A program made the translations under genes and the position numbers. A stretch of DNA of 30,610 nucleotides from Chara braunii (lineage: Eukaryota; Streptophyta; Charophyceae; Charales; Characeae): NCBI GenBank assembly GCA_003427395.1, contig BFEA01000209.1, positions 1,386,474-1,417,083 of the forward strand, written 5' to 3'. Shown here piece after piece: positions 8,585 through 18,018 of this stretch (position 1 is its first letter; every line of letters begins with the position of its first letter). The notes under the pieces were generated by a model. The model searched no databases, was not told the origin of the DNA, and saw only the letters and a program-made list of their open reading frames with translations.

Positions 8585-9057
8585 GCGCTCGACAGGCCTT
8601 GTCCTTCTTCTTTGTTAGCTTCCACCATGCCACTTTGTTAATGCCCGATGGGATGTTCGAGTCTCCTTTCCAAAAATAAGTGGTTAAGCGGCTGTCTGAT
8701 TTGTGTTGTTGTCGAGGCAGACAATGGTCTGATGACAAGCTTAGGATGTACCACCCTGTGGAGAGAATAGCAGTGTTGGCTACTAGCGCTCTGCCGAACA
8801 GGGAAAAGGTAGAGTTTTTGGAGTATTTGGAGCATGCATCCCTTATGCGAGTTTCCAAGATGGCTGCTTGCTCTTTGCGGGGGTCCCCAAAGGAGACTAA
8901 GATCCCTAGGTAGCGTTCCGAATCGGAGCAGCTGCTGAGCACCTTCATGCCCAGGTATGTTGCGAAGGCGCCCCGGTTGATTGTGAGTGTAGTAGATTTA
9001 TGCCAGCTGACTTTCATTTCAGAGGGATATTCATGTAGGGACAGACAATCTTTTTAA
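8585..9057 (-). pseudogene. LINE reverse-transcriptase thumb/connection fragment
   Basis: Reading leftwards from about 9057, the minus strand encodes a typical post-palm LINE segment. MKVSWHKS matches the usual basic KxxWxKS element; SERYLGILVSFGDPRKE corresponds to the YLG motif; FGRALVANTAILSTGWYIL is the thumb helix; and TTYFWKGD...INKVAWWKL corresponds to the F-W-G...W-x-K segment that precedes the C-terminal domain. It is open for about 150 codons without a stop. It ends abruptly near 8590 in the hairpin-rich DNA, with no zinc-knuckle region downstream and no catalytic FADD motif upstream, so it is an isolated fragment. The LINE clade was not determined. Confidence 0.8.
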
Positions 9058-9079
9058 TCATCAGTACAGGGCTCCGGGC

Positions 9080-9310
9080 TTGCAGAAACATAAACTTGTC
9101 TCCACAAAAAAAAAATGGGGCTCCAGGGGACTCCGAAGGCCCGGTAGTGCAACGGGGGAAAAAGAGGTGGGCCTGGCAGAAAAAGGAAAAAAATGGACTG
9201 TTGTTTTGCCTGCTGGTTCAGTCCGCCACATGGCGAGGCCCAGCTGGTTCAGTCCGCATGTGAAAACAGATGCACCGACGAGGCCCAACTATCGCAAAAA
9301 AAAAAAAAAC
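9080..9310 (+). mobile_element. Possible short A-tailed retroposon
   Basis: A-rich runs at 9107-9115, 9184-9193 and a terminal run of about 13 A at 9296-9308 suggest a reverse-transcribed insert. The word CTGGTTCAGTCCGC occurs twice (about 9212 and 9243); GGTTCAGTCC resembles a pol III B box, but the A box is not convincing. A small hairpin CGCCA/TGGCG lies at 9224-9235. The neighbouring RT fragment is on the other strand. Weak assignment. Confidence 0.3.
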
Positions 9311-10304
9311 TGAAACAAAGGTGTAATGAACCCAATCTGGAGGAAACTCCTCAAGTATCAAAGTACGAGATAAATTAGAGCCGAGAAATGTCTCCAATGA
9401 TCATGAATGTAATCAACGATACAATGTCTCGTAACCATGGGACGAGGCAGTTAGGAGGGAGAAGAGACTTAGAGGCTGGAATAAAAAGCATCCATCAATA
9501 GTACATGTAGATAGATCTCCCTCAATCCCACTTCTTCCTTCGGGCGTCTCCCACGTCCACGTCAGCCATACAGTATCCCAAAAATGATCTAACAAGATCT
9601 GATCACAACATAGTGTCATGTAGGCACAAATCTCTCGAAGACAACTCACCAGTGCACAATGTCGACAGCAGCAACAGTTAAGTCTCCTCTCTCTCTCTCT
9701 CTCTCAATCAATCCACAAATCGTGATCACCAGTATAGAAGACAGCGTGGCAAGTACCACGTCAGCACACAGGAGACAGCTAGTGCCAGAAGCAGAGAGGC
9801 GCTAGCGCGTGAATGCAGCAGTCTCGCGTCGTCGTTCGCAATGCTAGCGTAGATCCAGCGTCTTGCCAGTCTCCAGCCAGCGTTAAGCCAGCGTCGAGCC
9901 AGCAAGGAAATACTGAATGTCGAGTCAAAGTCCAGGGTCGATGTATAGGTTGACCAGCCTCGGGTCCACCATGAGCGAAGGCTCAGATCGAACCCTCAGC
10001 CAAGGCCAAGATTCGTGCAGTTACAGACTTCCACTTGGACTGCCTTTTATCCAGATACCTGCAAACATCCAAATGTGTTTGGCCAGGACCGGGTCCATGT
10101 AAACTTTGACTTGTGAGGGACTCTCGAGATACATTTGACTTTGACTTTTCAAGTCAACTGTCGGGCGCAGGCCATTTGTGAGGCCCTCCAAAGTTGGCCG
10201 GTGGGGTACAGGTTGGCCCATAGGCCGCCGGGTCGTCCTGTGGCCATAGACAGCAGCATATGTGGGGTGGATTATTGCAAAGGAATAGAATGGGGAAAAA
10301 AATA
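9311..10304. other. No gene recognised; short (TC)n and CCAGCGT repeats
   Basis: A (TC)n run occurs at about 9683-9706, and an imperfect CCAGCGTY repeat of about 12 bp at 9854-9904. A TTGACTT/AAGTCAA inverted pair lies near 10135-10157. Open frames are short and without motif. Confidence 0.35.
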
Positions 10305-10328
10305 AATGCCCGCCACATGGCGGGCATT
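10305..10328. repeat. Perfect 11-bp hairpin with 2-nt loop
   Basis: AATGCCCGCCA (10305-10315) pairs exactly with TGGCGGGCATT (10318-10328) around CA. The inner CCGCCACATGGCG also occurs at 9223-9235 with a different flank. A stem this tight would form a cruciform or an RNA hairpin. No terminator context applies in a eukaryote. Confidence 0.75.
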
Positions 10329-10392
10329 CCCTATACGAGGGCAGAAAAGAATGGCAAATACGAGGGCAGAAACTTCAGGAAAAAGGGCAGAA

Positions 10393-10466
10393 ACGCCCGT
10401 CTAGGTAAGTATGCAGTGATTCACAGGTTATGTATCCACGCCTGTTCTGTGTCTGCATACGGGCGT
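10393..10466. repeat. Long imperfect hairpin with a one-sided 10-nt bulge
   Basis: ACGCCCGT (10393-10400) pairs with ACGGGCGT (10459-10466); ATGCAG (10411-10416) pairs with CTGCAT (10453-10458); CACAG (10422-10426) pairs with CTGTG (10447-10451). The 3' arm is nearly continuous, while the 5' arm carries the insert CTAGGTAAGT between the first two stems. That insert contains a GTAAGT donor-like word. The total is 19 bp over 74 nt. A small-RNA precursor is possible, but unproven. Confidence 0.6.
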
Positions 10467-11274
10467 AGAAAAGTAAAGTGCTCCTGCCTCGTTGGCACCA
10501 AAGAGAAAGGGAAAAAAAAAAAAAAGAATTTGCCTTTTTTTTTTTTTTAAGCAACAAACGTCGGGCGCGTCCAGCGCATGAACAGGGAGCTGATTTCATT
10601 ATTGAACATTTACACTTTTAGGCTTTAGCGAAGGTCTAGAGAGCATAGAGTCCAATACCTTTTTTTTTTTTTTTTCCCGTGAACATCATAATTACTTTTT
10701 TGCCAAAACATCTGATTGTAGCTACAGCCAGCCGCGAGGGCCGCTCTTACAGTAGGAAATTTGACCAATAGTCCCCACGACAACTCAGTGACCTGAGCGG
10801 GTAGCCTATGTTACAAGGTTAGATAGGTGGCGCCTGTGTCACATTGTGCATGTTCTCGAGCTCCTAATCCCGTTGGGGCTGCATGTGATTACCAACCCTT
10901 ATTGGAACTCCTTCATTATGATGGTTGTACCCCCTATAAGGAATTGCAGACTGTCATTCTTAACTCTTCCCTCGCCTTAGGCCTGACAGGCTCTACCAAT
11001 TCCAGTTAGTGCAGCCCCTCATTTAGACTTGTCTGATCCTGTTGGTCCGCTGATGATGCATCTGGCTGGTACTCAGAGCAACTTTAGTCCTATGGGTACT
11101 TATCCCATTTGCCCCTCCTTTCACAACCCAGTTTTTTCCTTTCTGACCGACGTTAGAGCTTGCTGCTATCTAGGGTTCCATCCAGTTGTGTTTGGGTCTT
11201 CTTCAGCTCACATGTGGCAAATAGGATGCTTGCCCCTGCTGCTTCTTGAATACGTCATTGCCTGGCCAGGGCTT
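10467..11274. other. No gene recognised; homopolymer runs
   Basis: An A run at about 10512-10525 and T runs near 10535-10549 and 10661-10676 are present and may be retroposon tails, but no family was matched. Plus-strand frames at 10827-11009 and 11029-11457 have no recognisable motif. Confidence 0.35.
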
Positions 11275-11690
11275 GTATGCTGTATCTGCACAGGGGTGGT
11301 CCTAAGGAGGTGGGAGAGAGGTGGGGGAGGATGGCTCAAGAATTGTTGGGAGTGGAGTGGGAGGTGGGGGTGTTTCAGGCGGGGGCTCTTTCGACATTGG
11401 GGGAGTGTGGGTGGCGTAGGTCATTGTGTTGGGTGTGCACAATGGTGGTGGGGGTGAGGGGGTGGTGGGGAAGAATGTTTGTGGTGGGGTCCCCTCCGGT
11501 AGAGGGGGTGGGGCTGATGGTGATGGTTGTGAAGGGGGACAAGGAGCTTGTGATGGAGATCCCTCCGGTAGCGGTGGGGGTGTTGGCGGGGGCGAGGGGG
11601 TAAACGAGGGAGGGGTGTCCGGAAGCGGCGGGTTTGGGTGTTGTGTTGTGTGGACGGGGTTCCCCATCAGATCCGGTTGGACACAGTGAG
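11275..11690. repeat. G-rich strand-asymmetric tract (proline-rich if read from the minus strand)
   Basis: The plus strand is dense in runs of three to six G, including GGTGGGGGTG-type words and two copies of CCCTCCGGTAG (about 11501 and 11562). The minus strand therefore gives an open frame from 11775 to 11302 that is almost entirely Pro/Ser/Thr, with a repeated PPPLPEG motif. It could be an ORF1-like proline-rich linker or simply low-complexity DNA; no domain supports a protein. G-quadruplex formation on the plus strand is plausible. Confidence 0.5.
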
Positions 11691-12258
11691 GTGAGGGGGC
11701 TACTGGAAATGGCTGACTTGGTGATTGTCGGTGAAATGCAGGTAGCGTTTTCCAATGCCATCTGCGTTCCTCCATCCACCAAGGTTTCCATATCAGGTTC
11801 TGGTCCCCATCTAACGAAGCGATCTTTTGGGCTGGATCAAGCCATTTCCATTTTAAGGTGTGATGGATTCTGCAATTTTGGTTTGATCAGTAGTAGATGT
11901 AAGTTTTTGTCTAACGTTTTAGATTCTCTATGGTCTTTTTCCCAAATAAAGATCTGGAAATTTTTCCTGAATAAGATTCCTAATTTGAAATTCATAAATT
12001 AGAGCTTTGCTCTGATTTTAATAAAAGACTACCAAGTTTGATTTACAAAAGGTTTCTTAAAGTGGGATTGATGTCTCACAGATTTTCAAAATTGATCCAA
12101 TTCTTAATTTGTCGTGTTTCCCTATTTTAGTAAGCTCAAGTTTGTGTTCTTCTACCTTGCATTATATTAGTAAGCTCAAGTTTGTGCTCTTATATCTTGA
12201 ATTCGATATCTGATTCGATATTAGAGTTTATCTATTTGAGGGATCTTTAAAAAGTAGG
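11691..12258. other. AT-rich sequence with a 40-bp duplication
   Basis: TAAGCTCAAGTTTGTG occurs at 12131 and 12171, giving a 40-bp direct repeat of about two units. The rest is AT-rich with no supported gene. Confidence 0.45.
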
Positions 12259-12915
12259 TCATAATTGAGTCTCAGGCTGCGATACCGTAGGATTTGGGCT
12301 CATAGGTGCTGATTGACTCGCTCCTTCAGGGTTGATCCCCAACCTGCGAGGGTTATGCAAGGTGGGAGGCGTGATCCTCGAGAGGGTAGGGGTGGTTTGT
12401 GGGTTCGTTCTCTTTTGGGCCAGGCTGATTTGGGTTGGATCAGCTAAGGCGGTTGGGAGAGAGGACAAAGAGTCGATGCTGGCTTCAACAAGGTGAGAGG
12501 TTGTGAGGTGTTTCACTTGGAGGGGGTGGGACATGAGGGAAGGGTGATCTTCGGCTCTGCGGGGGCATACACTAGGAGGTATTGTATGTTTCTGAGGGAG
12601 CAGGAGGGATTTAGGGGGCTGCTCTAAACTGGGGCTGGAAGGTGAGGGGGCACCTTCCAGTGAAGGCAGTGAAACTCGGTTTCTTGTGAGCCTTTACCTC
12701 CAGCGGAGACGGGAATAGGCACATGAATTTCCATGGGGAGAGAAGATGTTCCCTTCCGTCCTCTCTTCTTGTGGGATTAATATGCCTTATATGACTACTT
12801 GGTTTTATAACCTTTTGATTCCTGAGTTGCTTGTTTATGAGCCAGGTGTTTCGAGGAGTGGTGCTGCACTTATTAGGGTGAGGGTGTTCACCTGATTTGT
12901 GCCATTTCTCCTCTT
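12259..12915. other. No gene recognised
   Basis: The minus-strand frame at 12259-12534 is Ser/Thr/Pro-rich and resembles in composition the minus-strand reading of the G-rich tract to its left. No family motif is visible. Confidence 0.3.
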
Positions 12916-13340
12916 GCGAACCATGGGTGGAGGAGGCCGGCTCGTCGTAAGAGGAGGAATGTGTTGAGGAAGGTGTGTGGTTGTGGCTGCTGTTCTCATC
13001 CCACGAACTATGTGGTGGAGGAGGTCGGCTCGCCGAGGGATGAAGAAGAGTAGGGGGTTGAAGGAAAGAGGGAGGCTGGTTCCGTTGATGGTTGCTGACT
13101 CGTAAAATTCACTCAAAAGTTTCTTCTGGCCGACTACTTCTATTCTTCTTCTTCGAACTATGTGGTGGAGGAGGTCGGCTCGCCGAGGGATGAAGAAGAG
13201 TAGGGGGTTGAAGGAAAGAGGGAGGCTGGTTCCGTTGATGGTTGCTGACTCGTAAAATTCACTCAAAAGTTTCTTCTGGCCGACTACTTCTATTCTTCTT
13301 CTTCGAACTATGTGGTGGAGGAGGTCGGCTCATCGAAGAA
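12916..13340. repeat. 150-bp tandem repeat, two apparently identical copies plus degenerate flanking copies
   Basis: CGAACTATGTGGTGGAGGAG starts at 13004, 13154 and 13304. Units 13004-13153 and 13154-13303 appear identical by eye. The third diverges after about 34 bp, and an older, diverged relative of the start lies at about 12918-12950. Because 150 is a multiple of three, the minus strand reads as a 50-residue periodic open frame, but the peptide has no recognised domain. The identity implies a recent duplication or an assembly effect. Confidence 0.85.
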
Positions 13341-13511
13341 AGACGAATAGTTGAAGTCTGCTTTTACTGGTTTCATCAAGATCTCAGGGTTGACCATACG
13401 CGGATGGCTGATTGGTGGTCTTAAGAATGTTTTTGGACTTTGGGGATTTCTAGCAACTCTTCTTAGGCGGCTTCGATGTTGTTATACTCAGTGACCTGCG
13501 GCTGTTCGATG

Positions 13512-13720
13512 CCAGAACGATGCTGGCCGGTGCTGGGTTGTTGCCCTGTGACATGCTGATGCAAGAGCGTGAGGCCTGGTAAAGAGATCTGGGAATGCTT
13601 TGGCGTGGGCATTCCACGGGACAACTAAGGGTTGCTGCTGGGACGACGCTGGTCGGAGCTGGGGTGAGTTGTATTGCCCTGTAACCCAACAGGATGTCGG
13701 GGTGTGAGACCTGGAAGAGC
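13512..13720 (-). repeat. Two-copy dispersed repeat, related to 28.5-28.8 kb
   Basis: On the minus strand, copies at about 13720-13634 and 13588-13512 each run from CTCT(T)(A)CCAGGYCTC through TACAGGGCAA and CCAGC to GACCAGCGTCG or its variant. The same succession occurs twice on the plus strand at 28517-28638 and 28700-28786. Both loci therefore carry a tandem pair in opposite orientation. No coding family or terminal structure was recognised. It is probably part of an unclassified mobile element or a decayed protein repeat. Confidence 0.65.
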
Positions 13721-13850
13721 TCGTCAGGGAGTAGGACAATGTTGGAGTGCTTTGGAAGGGTTTGTTAGGGATTTCAAGGGTTTTTGAGCATTTGAAGGAC
13801 CATTCCTATGTTTTTCCTATTTGCTCAGACGTTTTCTCAAGAGACCGAGG

Positions 13851-14170
13851 TGAGTCGGAGAAGGAGAAGGTGGGATATTACGCGTCCTACTAGTAAGGGA
13901 ACTAGCTGGTAGGACAGGAATAGGGTACAACAACAACGGAGATGGTGGCTCTGCTGCAGTAAGTCTTGCCGGAGTGGGGTACAGGGGACGGATTGGGGGT
14001 GTTCGAGTCTTTTAGGTGAGTGGGAGAAATAGATGGTGGGATATCAAGTGTCCTATTAGTGCGGGGGCTAGCGGGTAGGATGGAAATTGGGTACAACAGC
14101 AACGAAGATGGTGGCTCTATTGCAGTAAGTCTTGCCGGAGTGAGGTAAAGAGGATTGATGGGGGGCTCCT
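13851..14170. repeat. 166-bp tandem duplication, diverged
   Basis: TGGGATAT begins at 13871 and again at 14037. Around it, both units share GTCCTA, the GGGTACAACA words, GATGGTGGCTCT and GCAGTAAGTCTTGCCGGAGT. The copies differ at many positions, so the duplication is older than the 150-bp one. No gene is supported. Confidence 0.7.
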
Positions 14171-14232
14171 GAGTCGTTTTCTGAATGTTATCCAATTCTG
14201 AAGTTTGTCGTAGTAAAGTAGCTCCAATTTTT

Positions 14233-14360
14233 TTTAGCCAAAGTCGGGTAATGGCCCCGGTATCTCAAATTTTCAAAATTCGATGTCAATCTCCATATGG
14301 GACGTTGAGCCTGGTTCCCAGCATGCGCTGCTCCCCACGAATAGATTGGAGCTTTGTTCC

Positions 14361-14394
<34 letters not shown>
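14233..14394 (+). mobile_element. SINE-like retroposon, copy 2 (short 3' form)
   Basis: The element runs from about TTTAGCC at 14233 to an A33 tail at 14362-14394. Its reverse complement matches the copy at 28188-28337 along most of its length: GGTAATGGCCCCGGTA near the 5' end, the GGTTCCCAGCA core, CTGCTCCCCACGAATAGA, then (A)n. It lies at the C-terminal end of the minus-strand LINE, whose reading frame runs into the tail as poly-Phe. No clear target-site duplication was found. Confidence 0.75.
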
Positions 14395-14395
<1 letters not shown>

Positions 14396-14396
<1 letters not shown>

Positions 14397-15560
14397 TGTA
14401 AGTTTTTGTTTGAGGCTTCTCCAGGCCTTTTGAATGTTGATCCTTATTGTTTCTACAACATGGTGTATGGCTTGGATGTAGCCAAAGGTGTGCTCTTTCC
14501 TTTCGTCGGAACAACGAGCCTGCCATATAACCATCAACACTTCCAACCTTGTGAATTTAAAGAGGTTGGATTGGAAGAGTGACCATGTAGCCCTGGAGGC
14601 CGGGGATTGGTCCAACAGAAGTACAACTGGTTCACAAGGCAGGTCAATATCTGTGAGGTTTTTTCATGTTGCCGCCCACCAACACCAAATCTGACTTGCC
14701 ATTGGGCAGTCCAACAGGCAGTGTTCAAGGTCTGCTATCTGTTTTGGGGATGATGCACCATAGTAAGAGCACAGGGGCGACAATATGCCTTTTTGTTCCA
14801 GACGGGACCTTGAGACCACCCAATCTGGGGTTGGCAAACAATGGTATATGATCTGCCATTGGAGTGTTCGTTGTGATGTGGGCATAAGTCCGGAATAGTG
14901 GGACCACCTGAAGTTTTGTAGATCATCTTCTTTTAGTATAGAGTCACGTCGCCACCTGTCCTTTATGATGTTAGTGGTGTCGGTTGTCTTATGGGTCTTC
15001 CTATAACAATCTTTGACTGTGTATTTCCAGACCGGCAGCGGCTTAGCTCCACCCCATTGCCACTCTTCGGGGTCGAATGATAGTGAGCCGATTGGGCTAG
15101 CAGCCTCATAGGCCCACCAACCATCTTCCTCATTTCCCAACACTTGCACTCTTATGAGGCCTGACCATGGCTGTTATTTGTCCAGACCCTCGTTTCTGGT
15201 TAGACTTGTCATTCTCGCCCCTGGGAGCTTCAGGTCATATGCTTCCAGTGTTGTCTGCTTGTCGGGGCAGCTGTTTACTCGGTAGAGGGCCATAGGAACA
15301 GGTAGGGAAGTTGCTTCAATTACCTAGTCTCCTTCTTGGATGGTGGGGCCTTGCCTAAGGGCTTTGATCCAAGCAATGGGGATGGCTTCCTACAACTCCT
15401 GAAGCTTTTCCTTCAGGTTTTGTATGTTTTTGAGGGCTGGTTTGAGATAATCATCTGTTTTCCATTTTCCGACTCTGGTGTCCCAAAGGTCCCCCACTGT
15501 GAAAACACCCCTTTTGACCCATCCCAGCCAATAGGAGTCATGCTTGATAGAAAGAGGTCG
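14396..15560 (-). pseudogene. LINE post-RT region with zinc-knuckle and C-terminal tail
   Basis: Read leftwards from about 15590 this is one frame broken by a few stops. GVFTVGDLWDTRVGKWKT is the typical post-RT G-V..V-GDLWD motif; it is followed by a hydrophilic linker, a W-rich segment, and QIADLEHCLLDCPMASQIW, the His/Cys zinc region. A tail of about 75 residues then ends at the A-tract at 14394. Stops occur near 15390 and just after the WW of the zinc region. The next piece of the same element lies across the SINE-like insertion at 15562-15690. It is inactive. Confidence 0.8.
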
Positions 15561-15561
15561 G

Positions 15562-15659
15562 CCTTGCAGCAGGTGATGCTCCCCACCAATAGATGGAGTC
15601 CCTACCCAGGTGTTAGTGTTGCCTGCTCTTATCAGCAACACTAACATTGGTAGGTTTTG

Positions 15660-15690
<31 letters not shown>
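15562..15690 (+). mobile_element. SINE-like retroposon, copy 3 (long 3' form), inserted in a LINE
   Basis: The core GGTGATGCTCCCCACCAATA leads to a perfect 11-bp stem-loop (arms 15612-15622 and 15635-15645, loop CTGCTCTTATCA) and an A29 tail at 15662-15690. The same arrangement in the other orientation starts the window. The LINE coding sequence resumes on both sides: GNPHI on the right, then RPLSIKHDSYWLGW on the left, so the insertion post-dates the LINE. No target-site duplication was seen by eye. Confidence 0.8.
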
Positions 15691-15692
<2 letters not shown>

Positions 15693-15694
<2 letters not shown>

Positions 15695-16111
15695 GTGAGG
15701 GTTCCCAAATCAGGGTTGTCTCCAGATTTCATGCCACCGTGACGGTGGTGGCAGTTTGTCCGGGCCTACATCCCTCCATAGTGCCAAGATGGAGCCCCAA
15801 AGGGGATCATTAGCCAGGTCCGACTTTGTGGCAGTTGTGAGAGATTCCCCAACCACCACTTTGCGACGACTTGGGATGGACCACCCTGGATTTGTGAGCC
15901 AAGCTAGGGCGTGGATTGGTGTTTCCTGTGCTGTGTCGGGGGCTAGACATCGCAGTTGAATACCAACAAGTGTGACCCATGGGATATCGTTTCCCATCAG
16001 TAGTGACTGCCCGAGGAGAATGGGCAGTGTTGTGGGAATCCAGGCATGTATCTGGCACAGGAAGTGCACACTATGAATCTCGTTTGGAGCATGTGGCAGC
16101 ACAACTGTCAC
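15693..16111 (-). pseudogene. LINE thumb/connection segment
   Basis: On the minus strand this 130-codon frame contains HFLCQIHAWIPTTLPILLGQ followed by SLLMGNDIPWVTLVGIQL, which aligns in position with the thumb helix FGRALVANTAILSTGWYIL of the fragment at 8.6-9.0 kb. DPLWGSILALWRDV and RWHEIWRQP follow, as in the connection region of plant LINEs. A stop follows RQP, and the reading continues (FGNPHI) up to the SINE-like tail. It belongs to the same element as the palm fragment to its right and the zinc region to its left. Confidence 0.7.
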
Positions 16112-16435
16112 CGAGGCACCCTAAGATCTTGCAGAGAATCTCGTGTAGAGCAACAAGGTCCTTCGCTTTATTTTATTTTCAACTGTACGGAAAAATGATG
16201 TACTACTTTTTTAGGGTTGGGAAAGGGGATTGGTTGTCATGACCTTGTGGGGCTGCGGTAAGGATAGGTTTGGTGGAGAGTGCCTTGCTTAGCCCTTTTG
16301 GCCGCAGCAAATGATGTAAGGGTCGCCAGGCTCGTTTCCCGGTCACATGATATCTGCTTTGTTCGGTAAAAAAACAAAAAAAAGAATTATATACTACTGC
16401 CACTCGTTTTGCGAGCAGGGCTGCCATTCATGATC
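16112..16435. other. Insertion within the LINE; A-rich end
   Basis: The LINE coding sequence breaks off near 16120 and resumes near 16440. The intervening DNA ends in an A-rich run (about 16369-16384) on the plus strand, suggesting another short retroposon, but it does not share the core of the SINE-like family described here. Origin unknown. Confidence 0.4.
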
Positions 16436-16439
16436 AGGC

Positions 16440-16840
16440 GCCTGCATCTGGCACCCAACATGTGCTACATGCAGGTGATCTCTCTTGTGCGTGTTTGCCT
16501 GCGTGTCAAAGAGTCAAGAAAGTGGCCTCCTTTTCATTCCTTCTTCTGGCAGCAGATCCAACACAGAGGCCGGTACCACTCCGGATGTCCAAGAGGTGGT
16601 GCCCGTGGCTTTCAGGCTCAGCAAAATTCAAAATTTAGGCTCGTACATAGAGGGTCAGTTTTTTTTGTGATTTAAGGCCGTTAGGGATGTGATGGTGTCC
16701 TCTGAGATAACGGAGAAGTCATCAGCGAATGCTGAGACTCTCAGCTCATAGTTTGGAGAGATCTGTAGACCTCTGTAGTCCCAATTCTTTCGGATCATGT
16801 TCAGTAAGACTTGTAGTTTCTTTACTAGGAGGATGGGGGG
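16440..16840 (-). pseudogene. LINE reverse-transcriptase palm fragment with FADD catalytic motif
   Basis: Minus-strand translation from about 16840 gives LLVKKLQVLLNMIRKNWDYR, then GLQISPNYELRVSAFADDFS, then VISEDTITSLTAL. FADD with a preceding hydrophobic strand is the catalytic motif C of non-LTR reverse transcriptases (Y/F-x-D-D). Stops follow (after LNHKKN and in the next 40 residues), and the expected downstream SLKATGTT...PASVLDLLPEEGMK segment is recognisable but broken. This is the N-terminal-most surviving part of the minus-strand LINE that continues to 14.4 kb. Confidence 0.8.
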
Positions 16841-16849
16841 AACAATTTA

Positions 16850-17600
16850 TTTGTGGGGAATGAATCGTCTATTGGAATATAGGAAGATTCACATACATTT
16901 TTGTTGTCGTCTATTGTTCTTGTTTTTTTTTTGTTTATTACCCGTGTGTCTCTTTTGCTCGTCTATTTTTTTTTTTTTTTTTGAGAAAGAAGATCACTTA
17001 GGGGCCGAGACCCACTAGCGCCGTATTATATCGTGGGACAGTGGAGTGTGACACCCTTTTGGCATTTGAAAAATAGTTTCTGTTTTTTTTTTCAGATTTG
17101 AAAAACTATTTTTCTACGAGTTAAAGAAAGTAGAATTCAACTTAGGGTGCTCCTTTTAGCCAATGGGCTGTGAGCCATGAAATTTGTCACCGCTTTTTCT
17201 GGGTGTGTGTTGCACTCAACCAATGGGATGGGTCCTTTGAAGGTGGTTGCTGTTAGGTCATTATGATGTTTTGGAGTACACACGACTTTGTTTTTTTTTT
17301 TGGCATTTTTGTGCACGTGAAGCCTTGTAGCAAGGTCACAATATTGCCCCCCCCCCAAAAAAAAAGTATGGAAAACACAATGCTGCTACAAAGATTTTAA
17401 AATAAATGAAAAAGGAACAAATGGTGAAAGTGCCTAGGGTACACAACCAAAACTTTTTCCCTTTTTTTGAATCTGTTCAAAACTCAGAATGCCGCACGAT
17501 TTCTCCTCAATTGATGGCGTGTAGCAATCCAACTATGTCACACGTGCTTGAAAACCGTACGTACACGGTATAATATGACGCTAGACGGTCCTGGCCCCAG
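16850..17600. other. No gene; T- and A-runs
   Basis: Long T runs at about 16967-16982, 17081-17091 and 17289-17300, and a C9 followed by an A9 run near 17347-17365. CCAATGGG occurs at about 17160 and 17219 in similar contexts, a possible short duplication about 60 bp apart. No supported gene. Confidence 0.4.
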
Positions 17601-17607
17601 GGCATAC

Positions 17608-18009
17608 TCACACTAGGACCTTTTTATGCTTAGTTAATTGAATCAGTTTGATAAGTGCTAAAGTACCCTCTTCTTCCAACATCAGGCTTTTAAACTTCCG
17701 AGTTTTACCTCTCCCGTTCACGAGCGTTCTTGTCCTCTTCCCCTTTCTTCTCCAACTAATCAATGAGGCTACCCAGGGAATAAGAAAAAACTTTGTAGAA
17801 ACTTCGCCGCACGACATGTTCGGATGGATCTCTATCTTTACTAAAGAGCATCTTTCACCCCTCGTACCACCACAGAGGTCAAACATAATGAGGCAATTAG
17901 TTACGCAAAGTAACAGGCCAAATTTAAAGCTGCAGCAGCAGCACCAACATCGAAAAATACGAGCATACGCTGATACAAGGTTGACCAGGGAGAGAAAAGG
18001 TAGACACAA
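17608..18009 (-). other. Open frame of unknown status downstream of the gag-like remnant
   Basis: 133 codons are open on the minus strand and, in another phase, 124 codons on the plus strand (17648-18022), so openness alone is not evidence. The minus frame has a Cys-rich N-terminal part and a basic segment (RRKGKRTRTLVNGRGKTRK) but no zinc-knuckle spacing (CX2CX4HX4C) and no protease motif. It lies where a gag-pol junction might be expected. I do not assign a function. Confidence 0.25.
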
Positions 18010-18018
18010 GTCTATATT

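Noticed and set aside
14233-14394. tRNA-derived head with pol III A and B boxes in the SINE-like family
   Set aside because: GGTTCCCAGC is only a partial B box and no A box lies at the right spacing, so tRNA origin is not claimed.
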